DNA of 64,000 nt, taken from the NCBI GenBank assembly GCA_004352715.1, contig SCFE01000021.1:570606-634605 (forward strand). The letters are read 5' to 3'. Both the position numbers and the translations under genes were made by a program. Source of the DNA: Hofstenia miamia. Lineage: Eukaryota; Xenacoelomorpha; Acoela. Shown piece by piece: positions 61,101-64,000 of the stretch. Every line of letters begins with the position of its first letter. The first letter of the stretch is position 1. The notes beneath the pieces were generated by a model. It saw only the letters and a program-made list of their open reading frames with translations, had not been told where the DNA came from and did no database searches.

Positions 61101-64000
61101 GCCAAATAATTGTAAAAAGATATTCAGATATTGAAAAAATAGAAAGTCTAAATCTGAGACGAAAAATATTTAAATAGAAATTTAAAATCTGTAATGATAT
61201 AATGCAAGGAAATAAAACTAAAATTAAGAGATCAAAAAGTTATATATATAATATATATATATATATATAATATATAAATATATAAATACATAAATCTAAA
61301 AATACCGTGGAAGCTTTTAAAAGTTGATCCTTAAGGAGTTTGATTAAAATAGCAGACATGCCAATGAAAACATTAAAATCAGGTACATCCAATCCTATTA
61401 TGAACTGATCCCAAATGTACATTGTCACTGGCATTTCCAAGAATCCTAAAACGAAACATTTACAAAAACTGAAACATTGTTCTGTAGCAATCATAGAAGG
61501 CAAATGAGCATAGTCCAAATTACATATGTAGATAAATTGGAGACATGGAATACAACAATAAACTAAAACATTGACAGGTTGCAAAAAATCGTTAAAATCT
61601 CAAACCATAAAAATTCCAGTACTTTCTACGAAATGTTAGTCGAATATTGGGTTACAATTGGAAAGAACCCTAAAATAACCGAATTATAACCCTAAAATAA
61701 CCGAATTAAGAGTAGAATTTGACTACAAATAAAATTGTACAGTGCTACACCACAATACTTTAATTTACGTTTAAGATAAAATCTTAAGATAAAATCAGAC
61801 CCACTAACACGCTTGTCATTTTTAGTTGAATTTTTAATTAAAGAATTGCATATCTAGATAAATTTTGATACATAGTTGAAAAGCACACTTTAAGTAGTGC
61901 TAAGAAACATGACACTGTGTAGACTTCATTTGACTACTTCCATATAGATTTTGAAATGAAAGGTACGAACGGAAAGTTCCCTTGGAAAGTTACCTTGTAA
62001 AAGTGCAGCTATGTTTACAAAATGTCACAATACAATGGAAATAAGTTATGGCAAATCAATGCTCTAAATGATTAACAGTGTAAAATAGAAGTAACTTTAA
62101 GTTTGTCAACATTTGCTAAGCAATAATCCAGAATACAATATTTCTACGTATGCATGAATTTGTAAATTTAGCCAACTGCCCTAGTAATAGTACATACCCA
62201 CAAACATGCTTCGTATGAGAGGTAAAACCATCGATTTAACACATGAACCTAGAAAACCTATGCTTTTCGCAGGTGATCCATCGCTAACTTTGCTGTCGGA
62301 ATACACACTTACAATATGGTCAGCAAGTGACTTGTCCAGTTTGCTTAGCTCTTCGGACACATCTTCTGAGAAATCTCTTAACTGATCGCCTTTTCCCTAA
62401 ATAGTTATTCAAAAATATAAATTATGCTTAAAATGAAACTAAGACATATTTAACACAAGATTTTAAAATTAATGATATATACAAGAGCAAGCTAATACAC
62501 TAATACTTTCAACCAAAACAGAACATTACTAAACGAAAGATAAGAAATCACATTGGAAGAATTCACATTATTTCAAAATTATCCTATCACATTGCACACT
62601 ATAATTGATTTAGCTTGCGCGGGGGTCTAAGACTTTAATAGACTTGGTCTTAGAGAACCTAAGGTTTAATGCGTTATAATTAAACATATTACGAAATATG
62701 TTTACTCCAACAACACATCGGTCTTATTTTTTAGTATAAGTAAACTCAAATTTGGAAGAGCTATAGGTCATAAATCCAATAAAATAAGGCAGGCCACCGC
62801 GCAATGATAGAAAGTAATAACTAACTTCACCCCACGAATCCTTAACAAACGCAGGTCTCGATTCAGTGAGACTTATGTATTCCTCAATGAGTGTAGCTTG
62901 CGAACCCGCTGAATAAATTCCATCCACTTTGACAGCATCCAAAGAAGCGAGCAAAAGTGGAATTAAAATGAGGTACTGGACATCGATTAAGCGATTAGAC
63001 GTACGTAGCTTTGAATGGTAATACGAAAGCACACGTGTCATGGCATTGACGATTCCTAGAGAAAGCTATAATGTTGTGTCTATATAAACATGAAATTTAA
63101 TATATTTTGTTTTACTCTAGCTTTAGGGCATCTCAGTTCACTATGTACATCTTTGAATATAATCCCTTCTGTAATACAAAAAGTTAACACTATTTAAAGT
63201 CGATAAAAGTTAGTATAGATCACTAAAATCGTAAATATTTACCTCCATTGGTTCGAGCTTCTGGAAATGCTCTTGCGAAAACAGGTACTGCAGTAAGAAG
63301 TGCATCGCATTTCTGATGAATGTCCCTTTCAGACGATGAATGAAGAGATTGTGGATTGGCTGATAACTGGTCACAATAAACCTTGCGAGCTGAAGTACAC
63401 GATAAGCATAGGATATATAAAAAATGACCTACCAAGAGTATTTTGAAGATACAACCGCCACGCAACAAACCTTATGTTAGCTGGCAAGCGTTGATTAAGA
63501 CAATGATGCAACTTGCTTTTCAAATCAGGCCACCTTCTGAGCAGACTAACCGCTCCTTCCCGTGCGTGTTCTATGATTGCAAAGTTTATTAAAAGTAAAT
63601 TTCATTTCTATAAATTGTAATTCTCTACATCTTTAATTCAAAATATTAAATAAATTAATCTTCAGAAGTTAACAACTCCATTTGATGTTTCGAGAAGACT
63701 TTTCAAGATATGTTAAGCCAGCGAAAAATGTAAAAAAACTTAGAGAATATAAATACCTAATGAATGTAAATTTACTGCAAAGAACACAAAATCAGCATTG
63801 AAAACAAACTACATTCTACAAAATACAGTAAATGGTGTTACCAATAACTAATTCTGGTTTAGTTTCCACGGGATCCTCTTCTAACAGCTCTTGTGCAACC
63901 TGATTACTCAAATGTCGATCAAGTGTGTAAGAAACTTTATGTAACATGGATTTATACACTTCCCCGGGTTGTATTGCACGGGTTGCTTTATCCATAAAGA
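31178..64000 (-). CDS. TBC-like domain plus coiled-coil protein, 16 exons, 5' end beyond window
   Basis: Sixteen exons join without a phase conflict to 628 codons: 63842-64000, 63433-63570, 63243-63389, 62826-63055, 62198-62396, 61306-61445, 51857-51925, 51731-51815, 42963-43074, 42025-42087, 41887-41977, 40340-40435, 34415-34479, 34151-34221, 33069-33154, 31178-31315. Residues about 80-335 read like a TBC (Rab-GAP) domain: IRFVAW gives R-x3-W at 86-90, LIDVQYLILIPLLLA stands where Y-x-QGM normally is (Gln174 kept), and MPVTMYIWDQFIIGLD matches the helix near the domain end. The catalytic Arg motif I-x-x-D-x-x-R is not recognisable, so it may be a pseudo-GAP. Residues about 400-509 form a charged coiled coil (ERRRLAEDEDF, NERLTLEEELEKERIAREE); 510-554 are Pro-rich; the C-terminus is a helical FLEEVDRRLKKKLEQDY. 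I do not recognise the family by name. Confidence 0.85.
33069..33154 (-). CDS. TBC/coiled-coil gene, exon 15
   Basis: AHGISRQDLDEITSQYQKKV then QSYQREAE. Acceptor CATTTTAG, donor GTATCT. Confidence 0.83.
34151..34221 (-). CDS. TBC/coiled-coil gene, exon 14
   Basis: FGFPPPTPAATDLQSTKPAA then GHR, Pro/Ala-rich. Acceptor GTTTGTAG. The donor GTGGAA is weak, but it gives the phase that the next exon needs. Confidence 0.72.
34415..34479 (-). CDS. TBC/coiled-coil gene, exon 13
   Basis: GTPPPPANLPQPPSAQAPSR, a Pro-rich linker. Acceptor AATTTAG, donor GTAATT. Confidence 0.82.
34767..35160 (-). pseudogene. mariner-type transposon end, cut by an assembly gap
   Basis: CCGGGTGTTCCAAAAGTTTT, preceded by TA at 34765-34766, marks a terminus. 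The minus-strand frame reads RSPDLTPCDYWCWPYLKSLV (third catalytic Asp), then SLNDLRQAIETNF and IHFCHDAKGGVFE. The catalytic core should lie in the gap. It sits in an intron of the TBC-like gene. Confidence 0.85.
35161..35394. other. assembly gap, 234 N
   Basis: Run of N. Open frames drawn through it are artefacts. Confidence 1.
35395..35604. repeat. near-perfect palindrome with (AT)n centre, abutting the gap
   Basis: Arms of about 84 bp (35395-35478 and 35521-35604) are exact reverse complements by eye, around an AT run of about 40 bp. The left arm begins exactly where the gap ends, so the palindrome may continue into it or be an assembly product. Confidence 0.92.
36917..37290 (-). pseudogene. 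LINE RT C-terminal tail fragment
   Basis: Minus-strand frame: INDIQRFFDRSVKFGFYSKF, then MQRDRQLFKRCIDDEYHQLR, IFPPTREGRADLR, ADNAFIFKCIMRF. The order (RFF-x-RA/S-x-KFG-x-YS, RD-x-x-LF-x-R, LPP-R-x-x-x-x-LR, DN-x-F-x-x-R) is typical of the extreme C-terminus of jockey/CR1-like RT proteins. No RT core remains beside it. Confidence 0.68.
37806..37816. repeat. poly-G run of 11
   Basis: Rare homopolymer in a genome this AT-rich. It may be a sequencing-length-sensitive site. Confidence 0.9.
38072..39330 (+). pseudogene. Tc1-type transposon relic with duplicated subterminal repeat
   Basis: TA then CAGATCTGGACAAAAGTATTG starts the element at 38072; the core GGACAAAAGTATTGAGACAG recurs directly at 38277-38296, an IR/DR-like arrangement. 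Degraded transposase pieces follow in several frames: ICSDESKIEL (first Asp) near 38790, YVRRRSELSKRVC, KCGENWIMT, GCFSANE and KADGIMYSANYVSIL; then FTKHFFEEKEVAFIP, and SELNIIEHAWTESKGRL (the IE-x-x-W block). A right terminus was not found. Confidence 0.72.
40340..40435 (-). CDS. TBC/coiled-coil gene, exon 12
   Basis: ERIAREETQKLANAEIYKLQ then EEVQKLRRQIGQ, end of the coiled coil. Acceptor AATTTAG, donor GTTCAA. Confidence 0.87.
40721..41825 (+). mobile_element. mariner-type transposon with internal deletion, 1105 bp
   Basis: Inverted ends CAGGGTGATCAAGAAGTCCC and CATGGTGATCAAAAAGTCCC continue with mismatches for about 130 bp. TA flanks both sides (40719-40720 and 41826-41827). It lies in the intron between exons 11 and 12 of the TBC-like gene, opposite in strand to the gene. 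Confidence 0.9.
40937..41545 (+). pseudogene. broken transposase of the element at 40721
   Basis: The frame 40937-41194 holds the DNA-binding part (KRIQIVLLMAQLQSVTLVRR, then VPSERTIRDTFTRFKETSSV and LDRKRSGRPSNEEE). After frameshifts, 41261-41545 holds KLQVHQGLSEDD and the first catalytic block IIFSDEATFNISGLLNRHNC. The second and third catalytic regions are deleted; coding stops shortly before the right repeat. It cannot encode an active transposase. Confidence 0.88.
41887..41977 (-). CDS. TBC/coiled-coil gene, exon 11
   Basis: AEDEDFVKQLNTDRQRNENE then RLTLEEELEK, coiled coil. Acceptor ATTTTAG, donor GTATGA. Confidence 0.88.
42025..42087 (-). CDS. TBC/coiled-coil gene, exon 10
   Basis: EQKTEKELDREKFLDSERRR, coiled coil. 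Acceptor ATTTAG, donor GTACGT. Confidence 0.85.
42963..43074 (-). CDS. TBC/coiled-coil gene, exon 9
   Basis: FGVPAPWTHWSKEVIPERKN then PKDRKYAREQRAAIRL, the start of the charged helical region. Acceptor GCATAG, donor GTAAGT. The upstream intron (43075-51730) contains the SLC22 pseudogene. Confidence 0.88.
43697..45018 (+). pseudogene. broken inverted copy of the SLC22-like transporter
   Basis: The copy starts MKSEQWIEKCGIGWGQ and follows the intact protein at 19174-20622 block by block, but in three or more frames. The first ends after residue 110 (shift near 44030); the second covers GHFITGISFILFINSSTLL (44131-44331); the third covers VSESPHWLISKRRFQDATIV to IVYFVNILYIVVV (to 44762). Then FGILQLNAISVKIPIIIYAL follows after loss of roughly 55-65 codons. 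The upstream 70 bp are also similar (AGGTAAACAACTAACATCC). It lies in the intron 43075-51730 of the TBC-like gene. Confidence 0.93.
45019..46209. other. intronic DNA, no feature recognised
   Basis: AT-rich. The small open frames at 45100-45309 and 45938-46123 have no family features or repeats. Confidence 0.4.
46210..47370. mobile_element. possible hAT-type MITE split by a mariner insertion
   Basis: The left end CAGTGTTCTGCGAGTCGAGT and the inverted right end (about GGTCTCTGCGAATACTCGAA on the minus strand at 47370) share TCTGCGA and clusters of GAGTCG-type words. Between them sits the mariner derivative at 46669-47246. No clear 8-bp duplication was found, so the outer element is tentative. 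Confidence 0.42.
46669..47246 (+). mobile_element. mariner-type derivative keeping only the DNA-binding segment, 578 bp
   Basis: The inverted ends share GTCAGTAAAATAGCCGGA and are flanked by TA (46667-46668 and 47247-47248). The frame 46842-47027 encodes a helix-turn-helix start (KAWCAIWFAISQSYVTVKRN, YQIEYGKECSSERQINHYYN), then breaks. The whole DDE region is deleted. Confidence 0.83.
47683..47894. mobile_element. TA-flanked MITE, 212 bp
   Basis: The ends AACAGTGTCCCAGTTAATAA and the inverted AACTCTGTCCCAGTTAATAA match for about 25 bp with two mismatches. TA flanks at 47681-47682 and 47895-47896. No coding. Confidence 0.8.
47900..49404. other. intronic DNA, no feature recognised
   Basis: No exon, transposase or inverted termini were seen in this AT-rich stretch. 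Confidence 0.4.
49405..50582 (+). mobile_element. hAT-type non-autonomous element, copy 1 (long form)
   Basis: The ends are CAGAAATGGAATCGGATCC and, inverted, CAGAGATGAAATTGGATCGG. Subterminal words GGATCCGA / TCGGATC recur. It is the longer relative of the inverted element at 50770-51515, sharing for example CACTGTCTTGAGATCAAAA and GATGGCTAACATGAATCGCA, and it holds about 400 bp that copy 2 lacks. The flanking 8-mers do not clearly match. Confidence 0.78.
50770..51515 (-). mobile_element. hAT-type non-autonomous element, copy 2 (short form, inverted)
   Basis: Ends CAGAGATGGAATTGGATCGG and, inverted, CGGAGATGGATTCGGATCCG. Flanks AGTGAGTA (50762-50769) and AGTGCGTC (51516-51523) agree at 6 of 8 positions, as expected for an aged hAT 8-bp duplication. 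It is an inverted relative of 49405-50582 with an internal deletion. Confidence 0.82.
51731..51815 (-). CDS. TBC/coiled-coil gene, exon 8
   Basis: YQRNYYGKHKELLINKNLTD then MPIVDPVQ. Acceptor ATATTTAG, donor GTAAGT. The preceding intron is only 41 bp. Confidence 0.85.
51857..51925 (-). CDS. TBC/coiled-coil gene, exon 7
   Basis: 23 codons: ELEDTVQRQAIFLTVESFQY. Acceptor TGTTTAG, donor GTGGGG. Confidence 0.82.
52137..52185 (-). ncRNA. hammerhead-ribozyme-like segment of a retroelement terminus
   Basis: On the minus strand GAAGATGACAATGTTTGTCG is followed by AAACATGTCGCG. GACA/TGTC can pair as a short stem just before GAAA, and CATGTCGC follows, which resembles the hammerhead arrangement reported in Penelope-like element terminal repeats. 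The upstream core is not a perfect CTGATGA. It may simply be the conserved terminus of such an element. Confidence 0.3.
52590..53060 (+). repeat. serial short hairpins in diverged tandem units before a GIY-YIG fragment
   Basis: GGAGC-TATAG-GCTCC at 52640, GAGC-TACAGG-GCTC at 52840, AGAGCT-AAAGG-AGCTCT at 52965 and TAGC-TAAA-GCTA near 53046 occur in related contexts (for example CTCAGCGCGCAT at 52597 and GTCAGCGTGTACAT at 52788). The stems vary while pairing is kept. Confidence 0.6.
53115..53333 (+). pseudogene. C-terminal tail of a GIY-YIG endonuclease (Penelope-like)
   Basis: The frame encodes TKRHLVTRMKEHINGHQRSE, IFMYEHQAKEKIFYI and IGEALIIKQTKKYQLLNKQQ, then TAG. R-x-L-x-TR-x-x-EH, an EA-x-I helix and a final LN-x-Q match the second half of the GIY-YIG domain. 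The GIY and YIG strands themselves are missing. Confidence 0.6.
53440..53816 (-). pseudogene. LINE reverse transcriptase fragment (palm domain)
   Basis: One continuous minus-strand frame reads CVIFLDISKAFDRLPHSILL (motif A), LFQSYLSNRRQCVKIN, APQGSVFAVLFFLIAINDLP (QGS block) and CLLYVDDTAFFNFG (YVDD catalytic motif). It is cut at its 5' side by a (TA)n run and ends soon after the YVDD. Residues of the active site are intact, but the rest of the element is gone. Confidence 0.88.
53817..53849. repeat. (TA)n microsatellite at LINE truncation point
   Basis: AT run of 33 bp exactly at the edge of the RT fragment. Confidence 0.95.
53876..53959. repeat. 15-16 bp word repeated twice direct and once inverted
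   Basis: AACTTGCGCTTTGTAC at 53876-53891 and 53909-53924, and its reverse complement GTACAAAGCGCAAGT at 53945-53959. Confidence 0.9.
53979..55430 (+). mobile_element. Tc1-type transposon, left terminus present, right end unclear
   Basis: CAGTAGGCGACACATTATTA after TA (53977-53978) looks like a Tc1 terminus. The transposase gene follows on the same strand. No inverted partner was found before the gap at 55672; the 3' boundary is approximate. Confidence 0.7.
54304..55311 (+). pseudogene. Tc1 transposase with stops and a deleted catalytic segment
   Basis: The frame from ATG 54304 is interrupted by TAA 54526-54528 and TGA 54721-54723 (a Trp codon is expected there). Order: helix-turn-helix, RVGRCGRKRKTTS (AT-hook-like), RRLNYLGCKSVKPKKIPKL, first Asp in VCFSDESHFECQ, GGMVSSKGLGRLH,  second Asp in FMHDSAPCHKAK, then NSPDLNPIGKIWG where the catalytic Glu (NPIE) is Gly. 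Only 28 residues separate the last two catalytic positions instead of 34, so about six residues are lost as well. Confidence 0.93.
55672..56671. other. assembly gap, 1000 N
   Basis: Exactly 1000 N, which suggests a placeholder of arbitrary length. It adjoins (TA)n on the left and a LINE fragment on the right. Confidence 1.
56672..58046 (+). pseudogene. non-LTR retrotransposon RT, plus-strand copy, heavily mutated
   Basis: Pieces: SINEKLSFINNNLDQLYNKH and HCPVTKKIISVNQKRIPSWK (pre-RT linker), CSQKWKYINNFVKPH, then RT motifs SYRPI, IFEKILHEQI, NQFGFG, KAFNSIDHGILIKKLK, IERGVPQGCALGPLLFNIYI, MLYADDTLIYTTNID. In-frame stops and shifts separate them (for example TAG at 56927). The copy ends abruptly at 58046 in a palindrome shared with the opposite copy. 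Confidence 0.88.
58047..58153. repeat. 24-bp perfect inverted repeat around an (ATTT)n tract
   Basis: TCTCTATATTGTAGAAATCA and four more bases (58047-58070) are exactly reversed at 58130-58153. Between them lies (ATTT)n from 58071. The right arm is the 3' end of the minus-strand LINE copy. Confidence 0.93.
58075..59430 (-). pseudogene. non-LTR retrotransposon RT and 3' end, minus-strand copy
   Basis: The frame 58747-59283 encodes IERGVSQGSVLGHLLFNIYI, CMLYADDTLIYTTNIDELQS, IMSLNIEKTIFVQMNKLTKG, RIKYLGVLIDNQLKFKDHIN and MDGIIKLIKKISDLLPRK. Upstream, motif A is in decayed frames (KAFNSIDHGILIKKLK, 59340-59420). Downstream KRKLAKDYMLFYLDDIMQQK and a C-terminal tail run to a 3' end with (TAAA)n. 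It overlaps in content with the plus-strand copy but faces it. Confidence 0.9.
59791..60191 (-). CDS. Cys-loop ligand-gated ion channel, two ectodomain exons (partial)
   Basis: Two exons (60082-60191 and 59791-59940) join over a 140-bp GT-AG intron in matching phase. The first encodes PEMMWNPSDFGNLTALNF and TYWTPDIEINT, the loop A region of nicotinic-type receptors (MMWNP-x-D-x-GN, W-x-PDI). The second encodes FVFYKNGLVAPIATSLNARL and the Cys-loop CYFDVTHFPHDEHVC with 13 residues between the cysteines, then NIQ and a GTAAGT donor. Such proteins are pentameric neurotransmitter-gated channels at the cell surface. Signal peptide, binding loop C and membrane helices are not found; a LINE cluster and a 1000-N gap lie downstream. 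It could be a live gene with exons in the gap or a duplicated fragment. It lies inside the 9.4-kb intron of the TBC-like gene on the same strand. Confidence 0.85.
60437..60816. mobile_element. hAT-type MITE, 380 bp, with ACCCGA-rich subterminal regions
   Basis: The ends AGAGAGTGATAAAATG and, inverted, AGAGAGTGGCATCGGATA are flanked by TATGCTT (60430-60436) and AATGCTT (60817-60823), a near-perfect target duplication. Words such as CGAACCCGA, ACCCGACA and AATCGGGTA cluster near both ends. No coding. Confidence 0.78.
61239..61290. repeat. (TA)n-rich tract next to TBC-like exon 6
   Basis: Imperfect TA repeats directly downstream (in gene orientation) of the exon 6 donor at 61305. Confidence 0.85.
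61306..61445 (-). CDS. TBC/coiled-coil gene, exon 6
   Basis: It encodes FLEMPVTMYIWDQFIIGLDV and AILIKLLKDQLLKAST, the end of the TBC-like domain (IWD-x-F helix). Acceptor GTTTTAG. It leaves in phase 0 into a 9.4-kb intron full of transposons. Confidence 0.88.
62198..62396 (-). CDS. TBC/coiled-coil gene, exon 5
   Basis: It encodes GKGDQLRDFSEDVSEELSKL, ADHIVSVYSDSKV and CVKSMVLPLIRSMFV. Acceptor CTATTTAG, donor GTATGT. Confidence 0.87.
62826..63055 (-). CDS. TBC/coiled-coil gene, exon 4
   Basis: It encodes TRVLSYYHSKLRTSNRLIDV then QYLILIPLLLASLDAV, the middle of the TBC-like fold. I end it at SWGE with donor GTTAGT because that is the good donor in phase 0; reading on to a stop at 62724 is the alternative. 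Confidence 0.8.
63243..63389 (-). CDS. TBC/coiled-coil gene, exon 3
   Basis: It encodes RKVYCDQLSANPQSLHSSSE and RDIHQKCDALLTAVPVFARA. This is where the TBC Arg-finger motif should be; only the ERDI-x-x-KC pattern is seen. Acceptor CTTCAG, donor GTAAAT. Confidence 0.88.
63433..63570 (-). CDS. TBC/coiled-coil gene, exon 2
   Basis: It encodes HAREGAVSLLRRWPDLK and QRLPANIRFVAWRLYLQNTL, the opening R-x3-W of the TBC-like domain. Acceptor ATAG, donor GTAGGT, phase 1 on both sides. Confidence 0.88.
63842..64000 (-). CDS. TBC/coiled-coil gene, exon 1 in window (5' partial)
   Basis: It encodes MDKATRAIQPGEVYKSMLHK and continues to PVETKPELVI; donor GTAACA. The frame is open to the window edge, so the ATG at residue 2 may or may not be the true start. 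Confidence 0.8.

Noticed and set aside
1-64000. tRNA, rRNA, CRISPR or bacterial-style operon features
   Set aside because: No cloverleaf with a paired T-arm, no rRNA-like block, no spaced direct-repeat array. The DNA is eukaryotic nuclear.

Overview
This window comes from an AT-rich animal nuclear genome, probably an arthropod or a related invertebrate; no species can be named from sequence alone. The evidence is short phase-matched GT-AG exons separated by kilobase introns, a Cys-loop receptor segment, an SLC22-type transporter, and a dense load of animal-type transposons (mariner/Tc1, hAT, piggyBac, non-LTR and Penelope-like elements). Two assembly gaps are present (35161-35394 and 55672-56671). 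Most real genes here are split into exons of 40-230 bp, so long open frames mainly mark transposons. I found the genes by joining exons at splice sites and checking that the phases agree.

Layout. (1) 411-13796, + strand: 11 exons of a TMEM181-like multi-pass membrane protein, running to its stop codon; the 5' end lies outside the window. Its introns hold a TA-flanked MITE (2263-2496), a DD41D mariner-type transposon with 150-bp inverted repeats (9010-10343), and a TTAA-flanked piggyBac-type MITE (11126-11670). (2) 14.0-19.1 kb: decayed transposons (Penelope-like GIY-YIG piece, hAT transposase, 5'-truncated LINE). (3) 19174-20622, - strand: an intact intronless SLC22-family transporter of 482 residues. 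(4) 20.6-31 kb: no confident host gene; mariner relic, foldback MITE, a long decayed LINE carrying a second LINE inside it, another retroelement relic, and two weak candidate exons.

(5) 31178-64000, - strand: 16 phase-consistent exons (628 codons visible) of a gene for a divergent TBC-like (Rab-GAP fold) domain followed by a coiled coil and a Pro-rich tail; the 5' end lies beyond 64000. Its introns hold a frameshifted inverted copy of the SLC22 transporter (43697-45018), several mariner/Tc1 relics, hAT-type MITEs, head-on LINE copies around a palindrome, and two spliced exons of a Cys-loop ligand-gated channel (59791-60191).

The host genes are membrane proteins (TMEM181-like, SLC22-like, Cys-loop receptor) and one trafficking or cytoskeleton-type protein; nothing suggests that they form one pathway. 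The best novelty candidates are the TBC/coiled-coil gene, the nested receptor fragment, the inverted transporter duplication, the DD41D element whose transposase end lies inside its own terminal repeat, and the MITE families with repeated subterminal palindromes.
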